Positions 47,301-52,904 of a stretch of 60,501 nt of DNA are shown here, one piece after another. The stretch is from Gyrodactylus bullatarudis (Eukaryota > Platyhelminthes > Monogenea > Gyrodactylidea > Gyrodactylidae): NCBI GenBank assembly GCA_012064415.1, contig SSNU01000094.1, forward strand, positions 142,216-202,716, given 5' to 3'. Position numbers and translations under genes: made by a program. The notes beneath the pieces were generated by a model. The model was given only the letters and a program-made list of their open reading frames with translations. It did not search any database and had not been told where the DNA came from. Numbering within the stretch: position 1 is the stretch's first letter; every line of letters begins with the position of its first letter.

Positions 47301-48624
47301 GGAGTCATTATTAATGACTCGACTTATCATCGTCTGGCGGTCGAATTTCTTGATGATTCAAGATCCGTCGAAAATGGCGGATCTATCAAAAGTTTATTGG
47401 TGACGAACGATTTCTAAGTCAAACTGCATTTAAGACGATTTTCGAGTTAAAATTCTTGACCACCAAGGTTACGAACTGATTGTAACATTTATTCATTACG
47501 CGTTTTCGTAGAAATAAAGAAATAGATTTTTCGTTTCAGTGGTAAATTAGTTAGGATAAAAAATTTCTATCAAGTTACTTACTAAATAAATTATGTTAAA
47601 CAAATAGATTCACAGTCATTCAGTTCGGGTTGTGAATAAAGTCTTATTTCAGATTCAGAAAAATTGATAAGACTCAATTGAATGTTGGTTAATGACAAGA
47701 GTTATTAAATTTTTTGTCATCTGGCAGTGGATTGTTGTCTTTGAGAAAAATATTTTGAATTGGTGAACAATACAAATTCTAAAACAAACGTAGAATGAAA
47801 AAAATCGTTTGTTTGAAATTCAGAAGTAGTTCTATTACGTTCTGAGCCTTAACATCCATTCAGTTCAAAGTTCAAATGAAAGTTTGGCACCACTTTTTAA
47901 AAAATGATAAGACTTTCGAGAAGAAAAATTCTCTCTCTGTTTTCTAAGATTTCATGTACAAGAGGAAATATATTTTTCTAACTAAACTCTCCATTTACTC
48001 AAAACATTCATGAGCCAAGCCTTTAAAAAAGATTCTAAGAGTGAAGGAGATAGAGAGAAGAAAATTATTACTTCTCAAGTACTTTTCGTTATGTTTTTGC
48101 CAACATCATGAATACGACAGGAGAAGGGGACTCATTTGAAGCATGAATTTCATCTTGAAAGAAATCATTCTGCCTCATAAGAGTGAGTGCCCTTAATGAA
48201 GGAAAATCCTTATTTTATCATGACCCTCCATGTCTCAAATTATTTTTTTAGTCACACAAATTTTTAATTCAGTTTTTAAAGCCGACTAATCATTTAATTA
48301 TAATTATACATAGTCTTGAAGTTTAATAAATTTCCTTTTTAATGAGGGATGAAAAAAATATTTTAAGCATTTTTCAGTTAAAAATATTGCTCATAAAACT
48401 AATGAAAATTAACGAGACAGCTCTCCAATTGCAATCTCTTATTAGGGGTTATATGATTTTAACAGAAATCTTAATTATTACCTAATTTTACTATTTCAAG
48501 AGAAAAAAATATGGTCACTTTTCAAGGTTCAATATACCAGTAGATTTAATAATTATCGATAATAAATGGGATACAATGTAGTATTATTATAAAAGACTCA
48601 CCCAATGTCCATATAGAACTGCAT
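17369..48624 (-). CDS. Ig-superfamily transmembrane receptor (seven Ig, one FN3-like), first exon not located
   Basis: Minus-strand exons, 5' to 3': 48602-48624, 43677-43952, 43008-43148, 30674-31024, 26679-26984, 25790-26019, 25428-25635, 25165-25370, 24919-25069, 24154-24407, 23960-24092, 23635-23890, 18801-19480, 18293-18475, 17569-18212, 17369-17461. All phases agree (4135 nt, about 1378 residues). A 23-nt microexon plus the next exon give a signal-peptide core, SSIWTLGLLIFVSQNAVGS. Seven Ig domains follow; Ig7 has Leu where the first Cys should be but keeps DFGSYLCEV. Then come an FN3-like domain, a TM helix (SVLFWVGILVGVTLVIM) and a cytoplasmic tail of about 245 residues rich in Ser/Pro/Asn that ends SSLRL. 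The layout is like nephrin/SNS adhesion receptors, but I cannot name an orthologue. Intron 18213-18292 uses a GC donor (AG|GCAAGT). The start codon must lie upstream of 48624. Confidence 0.85.
19481..20246 (-). other. Ig receptor intron sequence
   Basis: AT-rich and without a supported feature. It is the first part of a 4.15-kb intron (19481-23634) filled downstream with Penelope-like and hammerhead-bearing elements. Confidence 0.5.
20247..20453 (-). pseudogene. KRBA2-like N-terminal fragment
   Basis: An open minus-strand stretch of 68 codons ends at a TAA at 20247-20249 and reads SDFKLLKKHDAKVINGIETL, resembling the N-terminal region (Y-x-LLK-x-YDV...LI) of KRBA2-like integrase proteins. 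No integrase core follows. It may be a separated 5' exon or remnant of the same class as the element at 14839-16745. Confidence 0.4.
20500..20647. repeat. short direct repeat of a CCGTCCATTCCC motif
   Basis: Two copies about 104 bp apart (about 20502 and 20606), each beside CATTTTCAC or CACGG blocks in mirrored order. Likely a small degenerate element; origin unknown. Confidence 0.35.
20954..20993 (-). ncRNA. hammerhead-like ribozyme motif (family 2, copy 2), downstream of a Penelope-like element
   Basis: Minus strand: GAGG, CUGAUGAG, UAUGCC, UGAAA, UAAAGCGCUUA, UC, CCUC. Stem I (GAGG/CCUC) differs entirely from the copy at 1110-1151 (UCACA/UGUGA) yet still pairs. Stem III is a short hairpin and stem II is minimal. 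It lies about 350 nt past the end of the Penelope-like ORF on the same strand, where such elements often carry hammerheads. Confidence 0.55.
21339..22556 (-). mobile_element. 5'-truncated Penelope-like retroelement (RT plus GIY-YIG endonuclease)
   Basis: The minus-strand ORF 21339-22457 starts in the RT palm at DGVAMGSPLGPL, includes the catalytic WRYVDDTLLF, thumb sequence, then a GIY-YIG domain (VVYKFKCPCKAEYIGHTTKRL, followed by an EEHLYTG segment and a Glu in the TAEAFFIKRENP helix). RT fused to a C-terminal GIY-YIG nuclease defines endonuclease-bearing Penelope-like elements. The fingers and N-terminus are absent. At the truncation point, 22491-22556 is a reverse complement of 21342-21408, so the element begins with an inverted copy of its own 3' end, a known outcome of Penelope-type retrotransposition. 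It lies in an intron of the Ig receptor gene, same strand. Confidence 0.85.
22577..22984. mobile_element. foldback element with tRNA-like B box and hammerhead core
   Basis: Inverted arms of about 100-145 bp (22577-22722 and 22845-22984) flank a centre with a Pol III B box (GGTTCGAATCC, about 22739-22748) followed directly by a hammerhead core at 22756-22798. It is related to the SINE at 52472-52770, of which it looks like an inverted, rearranged copy. Confidence 0.65.
22756..22798 (+). ncRNA. hammerhead ribozyme core, degenerate copy
   Basis: GATGTA, CTGACGAG, TCC-TAATAA-GGA (stem II), CGAAA, CGCTTA, TACATC. Stem I (GATGTA/TACATC) and stem II pair perfectly. The cleavage-site region reads CTTA rather than the CGTC of the copy at 52640-52682, so stem III is weakened and this copy is probably poor or inactive. 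Confidence 0.65.
22985..23634 (-). other. Ig receptor intron sequence
   Basis: AT-rich; no supported feature between the hammerhead foldback and the next Ig exon. Confidence 0.5.
26985..28362 (-). other. Ig receptor intron sequence with a 13-G run
   Basis: No gene seen. It has an uninterrupted run of 13 G at 27560-27572 on the plus strand, striking in such AT-rich DNA. Confidence 0.5.
28363..28704. mobile_element. foldback MITE
   Basis: The arms of about 90 bp are inverted repeats that begin AATTGACATGAAGATGAG on the left and mirror it on the right (28607-28704). No coding capacity. Related ends recur at 17190-17222, 49074-49312 and 52435-52470. Confidence 0.65.
28705..30673 (-). other. Ig receptor intron sequence
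   Basis: Continuation of the 3.7-kb intron 26985-30673. No further element or exon that I can support. Confidence 0.45.
31193..31521 (+). CDS. Gly/Cys repeat mini-protein A (His/Trp-containing variant)
   Basis: Exon 1 is 31193-31206 (MCGGG), exon 2 is 31239-31521; 98 residues. The protein is a run of GCG and GGGCG units with His, Trp and Ser at intervals, ending in GYGFGCGW. The intron is only 32 nt (GTGAGG...TTTAG); unspliced, the frame stops after five codons, so splicing is required. AATAAA follows at 31565-31570. It has no signal peptide or known domain. It lies antisense within the 12-kb intron of the Ig receptor. The sequence is less like the other members, suggesting an older copy. 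Cys-Gly repeat proteins of this kind include insect sperm-tail Mst proteins and high-cysteine chorion proteins; I cannot choose between structural roles. Confidence 0.75.
31571..32307. other. intron sequence between array genes A and B
   Basis: AT-rich; no feature apart from the flanking genes' 3' ends. Confidence 0.45.
32334..32571 (-). CDS. Gly/Cys repeat mini-protein B
   Basis: Exon 1 is 32558-32571 (MCGYG), the intron 61 nt (GTGAGT...CTGTAG), exon 2 is 32334-32496; 58 residues. The repeat is GCGM/GCGYG/GCG with one central HMGYGHGCGGYGGCG block, ending GGCGW. AATAAA on the minus strand is at 32308-32313, only 20 nt past the stop. It is transcribed divergently from gene C across a 198-bp spacer with a TATA box (TATAAAAG, minus, 32614-32621). 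The coding part is GC-rich against AT-rich surroundings. Confidence 0.82.
32572..32769. promoter_or_regulatory. divergent promoter of mini-genes B and C
   Basis: A 198-bp spacer between two start codons. It has TATAAAAG on the minus strand (32614-32621) for B and TATAAAAA on the plus strand (32716-32723) for C, each about 45-55 nt before its ATG, and a GACTGACTGACT tract near the middle. It is identical, in inverse orientation, to the spacer at 34672-34869. Confidence 0.75.
32770..33056 (+). CDS. Gly/Cys repeat mini-protein C
   Basis: Exon 1 is 32770-32783 (MCGYG), exon 2 is 32840-33056; 76 residues. It has three consecutive GCGGCGM units before the HMGYGHG block and ends GGCGCGW. Its intron (56 nt) has a different sequence from that of B. 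AATAAA is at 33097-33102. Forms a divergent pair with B. Confidence 0.82.
33163..34235. repeat. inverted-repeat-bounded spacer between array blocks
   Basis: The ends 33163-33211 and 34190-34235 are imperfect inverted repeats (containing GATCAGGTCGTATAT and CAGAGGGTTA), outside the better-matched gene arms. The interior holds no gene but has a perfect palindrome GAGGTCATATATGACCTC at 33521-33538. Confidence 0.45.
34394..34671 (-). CDS. Gly/Cys repeat mini-protein D
   Basis: Exon 1 is 34658-34671 (MCGYG), exon 2 is 34394-34601; 73 residues. It is an inverted near-copy of gene C (same intron, same 3' UTR with AATAAA) but has two rather than three GCGGCGM units and an extra GCGMGYG step near the end; it ends GGCGCGW. 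Forms a divergent pair with E. Confidence 0.82.
34672..34869. promoter_or_regulatory. divergent promoter of mini-genes D and E
   Basis: Exact reverse complement of the B/C spacer at 32572-32769 over 198 bp as far as I can read, with the same two TATA boxes (TATAAAAG on plus at 34820-34827 for E; the mirrored one at about 34718-34725 for D). Confidence 0.75.
34870..35119 (+). CDS. Gly/Cys repeat mini-protein E
   Basis: Exon 1 is 34870-34883, exon 2 is 34945-35119; 62 residues. It is an inverted near-copy of gene B with the same intron, one additional GCGM unit near the C-terminus and a different 3' UTR (AATAAA at about 35140). Ends GGCGW. Confidence 0.82.
35146..35789. other. intron sequence right of mini-gene E
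   Basis: AT-rich; nothing supported. Confidence 0.4.
35790..36395 (-). pseudogene. degenerate Penelope-like RT fragment (fingers region)
   Basis: Minus-strand frames read TKLDKGVGMVLLRKERYIES, then KILYDRSKF (the DKG-x-G-V-V motif and following Y of Penelope-type RTs), a weak P-x-x-YGLPK-like stretch, and MSQAATTDLAK-stop-LTEILQPIKRAF with DTFEFGEKI (the segment before the palm). Several stops and frame shifts are present. It covers the RT part missing from the copy at 21339-22556 but is a separate, older insertion. Confidence 0.6.
36396..37740. other. intron sequence
   Basis: No coherent gene or repeat seen, apart from AT-rich simple sequence. Confidence 0.4.
37741..37803 (-). pseudogene. 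mini-gene 3' UTR fragment
   Basis: Matches the 3' UTR of genes C/D/H (minus orientation, with AATAAA) and breaks off at ACGCTT, just before the stop codon would come. It is fused directly to the 3' UTR of a B-type gene (F), marking a recombination point. Confidence 0.6.
37872..38097 (-). CDS. Gly/Cys repeat mini-protein F, promoter missing
   Basis: Exon 1 is 38084-38097, exon 2 is 37872-38022; 54 residues, B-type intron and ending GYGGCGW. Right upstream of its ATG the sequence jumps into the intron end of gene G, so the divergent promoter present at B/C and D/E is absent. Either a real deletion silenced it or the assembly collapsed a palindrome. Confidence 0.65.
38107..38323 (+). pseudogene. 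mini-gene G, second exon only
   Basis: The 217-bp exon 2 is the same length as that of gene C and ends GGCGCGW, with the C-type 3' UTR and AATAAA. Only the last bases of the intron (CTCTAG) remain; exon 1 and promoter are gone. It lies back to back with F. Confidence 0.65.
38380..39360. other. intron sequence
   Basis: AT-rich; nothing supported. Confidence 0.4.
39417..39585 (-). pseudogene. mini-gene H, chimeric, exon 1 lost at an assembly N
   Basis: Exon 2 is intact (56 codons with stop), carrying a B-type intron and 5' half but a C-type 3' end and 3' UTR. The intron runs back to CCACTC and then meets the single N at 39645, so exon 1 is not present. It may be complete in the real genome. 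Confidence 0.6.
39645..39645. other. ambiguous base N at the axis of a head-to-head repeat
   Basis: The only N in the window. It joins the donor side of H's intron to the ATG of gene I, the point where about 230 bp (two exon 1 ends and the shared promoter) would be expected. Confidence 0.9.
39647..39884 (+). CDS. Gly/Cys repeat mini-protein I
   Basis: Exon 1 is 39647-39660, exon 2 is 39722-39884; 58 residues, stop TGA instead of the TAA of the other copies, and ending GYGGCGW. E-type intron and 3' UTR with AATAAA at about 39904. Its promoter is missing in this assembly because of the N just upstream. Confidence 0.75.
40142..41572 (+). pseudogene. piggyBac-type transposase relic
   Basis: A palindromic end-like motif (GGGGTCAGATTGACCCC) at about 40145-40161 precedes an ORF from 40277 with an acidic N-terminus (SDYEGSSDDGSEEDF), as in piggyBac-like proteins. 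Broken downstream frames read PGLNSIS...AVDPIDFFSLLID, then CPSIYCGKEGN, DQGQRVVKELSF and, one frame over, DNFFTSLEI (the conserved D-N-F/W-F-T-S around the second catalytic Asp). Stops, a frameshift and a 678-bp insertion (40766-41443) show it is dead. Confidence 0.65.
40766..41443. mobile_element. 678-bp non-autonomous transposon with 8-bp target duplication
   Basis: Flanked by direct repeats CTGTCCAT (40758-40765 and 41444-41451). The ends are inverted repeats TAGGGTGGGTCCCT with one mismatch. Removing it rejoins the piggyBac relic in frame around SYCPSIYCG. An 8-bp duplication fits hAT-type transposition; the ends are not a hAT consensus that I recognise, so the superfamily is open. Confidence 0.8.
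41576..41950 (-). pseudogene. non-LTR retrotransposon RT C-terminal fragment
   Basis: The frame at 41843-41945 reads VKDLGVVYNWKFEFTQHYKD; the next frame, 41576-41845, reads KVLVYKIYARPVIEYCSAVW followed by a basic KKFRRRL segment. These are the KDLGV-x-x-D and Y-x-x-x-VRPxLEYxSxVW motifs at the end of LINE reverse transcriptases. It is frameshifted and truncated. Confidence 0.7.
41951..42612. other. intron sequence before the mini-gene relic
   Basis: No supported feature. I could not find an exon 1 (ATGTGYGG...) for the relic at 42613. Confidence 0.4.
42613..42793 (+). pseudogene. mini-gene relic with Gly-to-Ser drift
   Basis: After an acceptor TTTAG, a frame with the same entry phase as the array genes (1 + 3n, 181 nt) reads CSCSGYRMGSCDSHDSC, continues with Cys/Ser/Met-Gly spacing and ends RHRCN plus TAA instead of CGW. 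Many GGY codons have become AGY, giving Ser for Gly. With no exon 1 found, it is most likely a dead or very diverged member. Confidence 0.5.
43347..43400. repeat. 54-bp hairpin element
   Basis: GTTAGGGCTC at the left is mirrored by GAGCCCTAAC at the right. It may be a solo end pair of a small MITE. Confidence 0.5.
43953..45351 (-). other. Ig receptor intron sequence
   Basis: Start of the 4.65-kb intron between the signal-peptide exons (43953-48601). Nothing supported in this part. Confidence 0.45.
45352..45907. mobile_element. foldback element
   Basis: The arms of about 110-120 bp, beginning AGCTATTCTCGATGAAT on the left and mirrored at 45795-45907, are inverted repeats around a 330-bp centre. 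Non-coding. Confidence 0.6.
45908..48601 (-). other. Ig receptor intron sequence
   Basis: AT-rich. A lone Pol III B-box-like sequence, GGTTCGAACCC on the minus strand, lies near 47240-47250 without a matching A box that I can see. An open plus-strand frame over 47115-47417 has no recognisable content. Confidence 0.4.
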
Positions 48625-49073
48625 CTGAAAAAAAGGGATAAAAGTGAAATGTTATACTTTAACTTGAAAAATACAGTACAGTATTGGGGTGAATGAAAAA
48701 TTTTTTGAATACCTAAAGAAAATCTTAAACTTATTGCTTAAATGAAGAGTGGGGGGATGTCAAAATCAACATCACGAAATGTGGAAAAGAAACAATGATG
48801 ATCCATTATAAGATGATCTTATTTTAATATGCATATTGAAAGGGAATACAGTGGATTTATGATCCATGAGTAGATCAAAGTACACAAGTATTAAAAGAGG
48901 AAGAATATCCCAGTATTTAGTAGAGTAAACATTAAAGATTTCTAATAAAGTAGCTCAATTTACTCAATTTTGTACATTCTTATAAAATGATTGTTTAAAG
49001 TGTGCAACGAATTCGAGGTTAACTTTCTGTTACACTTTTAGTTATCTAATCCAATCTAAAGCTAGTTGACATG

Positions 49074-49312
49074 AAGATGAGAATTTGCTGATTTTATAAT
49101 TTTGAGCCAAGCAGTTCTTCTTGCTTACTATTTTTACAAAAACCTCGATATTTTTCTCAAGATAGGCAGCAACGCAAATATTTTTGATCCCATTATTCTT
49201 TTCACAACCTATTGGCTCATTTCATAATGGGATCCAAAAATATTTGCGTTTTTGACTATCTGGAGAAAAATATTGAAGAAAAATAAGAAAATTCCCATCT
49301 TCATTTCAACTG
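49074..49312. mobile_element. foldback MITE related to 28363-28704
   Basis: Left end AGTTGACATGAAGATGAGAA and mirrored right end, with inner inverted blocks around GCAAATATTTTTGATCCCAT. Non-coding. Confidence 0.6.
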
Positions 49313-49874
49313 GCTTTGTACTATGTACTACTTCTGTGGGTAATGGTCTAAATCAGTTACAGCGAAAATCCCCCCTGTCTAATCTAGTTTCAGTGTCGAA
49401 ATGGACCAATCAAAATGAATCAATGATAATCGATTTATTCATACCTATATTCAAGTATTAAATGGGAGGGAGAGGTATAAGTATATTCCATTTTTTGACC
49501 GATTTAAGCTGTTACTAAGTTATAAAAACGAATCAAGCCTTTATTACAATTAATTTTAAACAAAATGCAATGAGTCAACATACAATTTCACTTTTTAAAT
49601 CCCTGCACTACCTCTTATTTAATATTCAATTCTTAAATGTTTTTTGTATATTTTAACTAAGGCTGGATTAATTTCTAAAAATACTTGATAGAGTTCAAAA
49701 TTAATTGTAATAAAGGCTTGATTCGTTTTTATAACTTAGTAACAGCTTAAATCGGTCAAAAAATGGAATATACTTATACCTCTCCCTCCCATTTAATACT
49801 TGAATATAGGTATGAATAAATCGATTATCATTGATTCATTTTGATTGGTCCATTTCGACACTGAAACTAGATTA

Positions 49875-49966
49875 ATAGTCTGATGAGATCCGGTGAAATA
49901 TAAGCTTTATTACTAAATATCCACTTGACTTCCAAATCCTCTAAATGAGTCTTTCATTTGAAACTG
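49875..49966 (+). mobile_element. 92-bp insertion with 12-bp target duplication, starting with a hammerhead-like motif
   Basis: Flanked by GAAACTAGATTA at 49863-49874 and 49967-49978, while the left arm of the host repeat has this sequence once. The insert begins ATAGTCTGATGAG. The 12-bp duplication suggests reverse-transcription-based insertion. Confidence 0.75.
49876..49915 (+). ncRNA. hammerhead-like ribozyme motif (family 2, copy 3)
   Basis: TAGT, CTGATGAG, ATCCGG, TGAAA, TATAAGCTTTA, TT, ACTA. Stem I (TAGT/ACTA) differs from the other two copies but pairs. Stem III is shorter and imperfect, and stem II is minimal. Confidence 0.5.
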
Positions 49967-50598
49967 GAAACTAGATTAGACAAGGGGGATTTTCGCTGTA
50001 ACTGATTTAGACCATTATCCTTCTGTGGACCTGTTTATTTCCCATTTTTCGAAATAATTAAATGGAATTTCACCTTACTATTGTTAGATGATAGAATAGT
50101 AGTTCTTTAATGTAAAAACAACAGAGCTTTAAAGTATAAAAGACAAGTTAAGTTTAATTAATCCGGAATGCATGTCAAAAATAGGCGTATTCAAGGTTTT
50201 TACTATGATTAAATAAAGTCTTTATCAGACTAATACTTAATATACTTATTAAAAGCTATTGAATAATTAACGAATTGTCAATATCAAAAACAGTGGTAGG
50301 CTTATTCACATTAGTAAATGTAGAATCTACATTGTAGATTTATTTTTTAATTGATGAGTCATCGATGAAAAATCCCCCAAGATTTGCCAATTCTATTTCA
50401 GAAAACCTAGTTATGTATTGTATGAAAGCATTGTTACATGGAAATAGAATTGGACACATGGCCATCGTTTCTATATGAACTGTAATTTTTCATCCCAATA
50501 GATGGTTGAAAGACATATTTTTAAAATAATATTTTCATCATGTTTTGAAATTATTTAGGTTAATTCTAATCGAGCAGTTATTCAGCATGATTAATAAC

Positions 50599-51377
50599 AC
50601 AAGGGGAAATAAAAAAAATAAATTTTTAGATAGATAGATAATATTTTCAGGGTCTGTGCAGAATTTTCCACAGATTCAAAAAATCAAATTTTTGTTAGAA
50701 TCTATTGTAGAAAAAATAAAACTCATAAATATACTGTATGTATTTCTGCTTTTAAAGCTCGCTAGAGCTCATATTTTCCATAAATCTTGAAGTGTTTTTA
50801 TTTCTTCATATTACGTGTCTTAAACGCAATTACACAATTAAACTAATTAGCTAATTAAAAAGAACGGAAAATTCTGCGTCTAATGAGCTATTTTTCAATA
50901 TGACGCGAAAAATTCTTCTTTTAAAAACCGGGAGTTAAACTTGAAGTAGCTGTAAAAACTCATAAAATTTGTCATATATTTCTGCTTTTAAAGCTCGCTA
51001 GAGTTCATATTTTCCATAAATCTTGGAGTGTTAAGACTCTATGCAAAATTTTGTGCTCTTTCTAATGGTTATAATTTTATTTCGATATCTTCTAAAATTC
51101 AAATAGATATTCACGGTTTGAGTCAATGAATACATTCAGAAAAATTAAATCAACCAATCAAAGTTAAGCATTTCTTTCTTCACAATATACTTCCAGATAA
51201 CTGTTAGGTGTTGAAACATACTTGATTAATAAATGAAAAACAACCAAATTATGAATTATTGAATTATTTATATCATATTTCTACAATAGATTCTAACAAA
51301 AATCAGAATTTTTGAATCTGTGGAAAAATATTGTGGAATATATCTAAAAATTTATTTTTTATCCCCCCCTCCCGTGT
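50599..51377. mobile_element. foldback element with internal direct repeat
   Basis: The ends (about 50599-50715 and 51282-51377) are inverted repeats around blocks such as AATAAATTTTTAGATA and CAGATTC. Inside, a 54-bp direct repeat occurs at 50741-50794 and 50977-51030 with about two mismatches. Non-coding. Confidence 0.55.
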
Positions 51378-52355
51378 CATCCTTGATTATAATTATTCTT
51401 CTCTGTTGAAAATCTTTTTTCAAAAAATATGTACAATAAACCATCAATTCTGGCCACCTATCTTAAACCCATTATTTTATTAAAATGAAGTGTTAAAAAA
51501 TTTAAAATTATTGTTCTTAAATTTCCCATCTAATTAACGATGAAAATGATCACTTCACATATTTTTTGACTCAATGTTGAATCCTAAATAATAAATAATA
51601 TTTATCAAAATGTTTTTGGTCTCATTTTGTAGAGAAATTTCTCCTGATTCGATCTGTACCAATAAACCCTATTAAACTCGTCCATCTAGTGTGAAAAAAA
51701 ATTAAAAATAAAATCAGAATTTTGAATGGAGTTTTGTTTCTAAAAAAGTTTTGCTCAAGAAAATTGTAACAATTAATAAGAAAGCACAGAAATTATCTAC
51801 CTAGATAAATCTGAATAAATGAAAATGACAGTAGGAAAATTATGTTGAAAAATGCCAAAAATACAATGCCTGTACATTCGAGTGCTGAAAGGAATGCATA
51901 GTTACGAATGGAAAAACCATAAAATTTACAATTAAAGCAATAAGTACAGAAATGTATTTTTCTCTCCCTCACGGTTTTCCTCTTCATAGGAGAGAAATTA
52001 ACAATGTAAAGAAAGGTAAATTTAGATATTTTTTTCATGCAAGAAAATAATAACAGAACCCTCCTTCATATATACACAGAGTGGAAATATACTGTTTTCA
52101 GTAGTAGTATAGAGTGAAAAGGGAAATTATCAAGAATTATCATTTCTGTACAATGAAAAATCTATGGTACAAATAATGTTTTATCAAATCCAATGTATAA
52201 GAAAACAATGAAAACTGTTGGGCAAGATATTTCAAATATTTTCACCCCCATAGGAGTTGTCAATGCTCCAGAAAACAACGAGAAAACAAAATCCTTGATA
52301 CGAGAACAAGGATCAGGCAAAACACAATAAAAACCTTGTTTGACATGATGTTCAT
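51378..52355. other. AT-rich stretch
   Basis: No supported feature. An 81-codon minus frame at 51793-52038 starts well but has no splice partner into the receptor microexon. Confidence 0.4.
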
Positions 52356-52471
52356 GTGTAAATGATCTGACTCTCCCCAGAGCTATAATATTTTTGATAA
52401 ATTTCGTTCATTATGAATAGCTATCATTAGTTTATATGAAGATGCGAATTTATGATTTTTACAAAATTCTT

Positions 52472-52770
52472 AATTTTTAGACAATTAACCTACTAGCAAA
52501 GTGTAGTCACTGGTAATTACTATATCCATATGAACTCTAACTTGATGGAGATTCTCTTCTCACACCTAGATGTTAGAAATTCGGATAAGCAAGTGTCAAT
52601 TCTATAAGAGAGTCAAATAATATTTGACTCACGTTGGCAGATGTAGACGCGTTTCGTCCTTATTAGGACTCGTCAGTACATCATAGCCAGGGTTCAAACC
52701 CAGGTCTTCAACGTTGTGAGGCAACGCTTCTAACCACTAGGCCAGAACCCCCGTTCGTTTCCTATTACTC
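52472..52770 (-). mobile_element. tRNA-derived SINE carrying a hammerhead ribozyme
   Basis: Minus strand: a tRNA-like head with A box TGGCCTAGTGG (plus 52734-52744), an anticodon-arm-like hairpin (CGTT, loop with CTC, AACG) suggesting tRNA-Glu descent, B box GGTTTGAACCC (plus 52690-52700), directly followed by the hammerhead at 52640-52682, then a tail with a palindrome GAGTCAAATATTATTTGACT (about 52617-52637). The tail matches the arms of the foldback at 22577-22984. Confidence 0.75.
52640..52682 (-). ncRNA. hammerhead ribozyme with full core
   Basis: Minus strand: GAUGUA, CUGACGAG, UCC-UAAUAA-GGA, CGAAA, CGCGUC, UACAUC. Stem I has six and stem II three perfect pairs plus G-C closing, stem III is the very short A-U/C-G type known from Penelope-like and schistosome elements (which act as dimers), and the cleavage site is GUC. 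All invariant core bases are present. Confidence 0.82.
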
Positions 52771-52904
52771 AACTCATCAGGTGTAAATGATCTGACTCTC
52801 CCCAGAGCTATAATATTTTTGATAAATTTCGTTCATTATGTATAGGTATCATTAGTTAATATGAAGATGGGAATTTATGACTTTTACAAAATTATTAATT
52901 TTTT

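Larger units (their letters stand above)
49340..50018. repeat. long inverted repeat interrupted by a 92-bp insertion
   Basis: Left arm 49340-49560 and right arm about 49693-50018 match closely in inverse order, with about 130 bp between them. The right arm is split by the insertion 49875-49966. It is likely a foldback transposon. Confidence 0.75.
52356..52904. repeat. 123-bp direct repeat flanking a SINE
   Basis: 52356-52478 and 52781-52904 are near-identical, starting GTGTAAATGATCTGACTCTC, with the hammerhead SINE between them. Too long for a target-site duplication; it looks like a local tandem duplication in which the SINE lies at the junction. Confidence 0.7.

Noticed and set aside
47115..47417. 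100-codon plus-strand frame with a hydrophobic start
   Set aside because: No recognisable domain; it overlaps an orphan B-box-like sequence and lies in a receptor intron.
51793..52038. Minus-strand frame starting MKKISKFTFLYIV as possible first exon of the Ig receptor
   Set aside because: Hydrophobic, but it does not end at a good donor in the phase that the 23-nt microexon needs.
52772..52779. CTGATGAG (minus) beside the SINE start
   Set aside because: No GAAA core at the proper distance and no stems.
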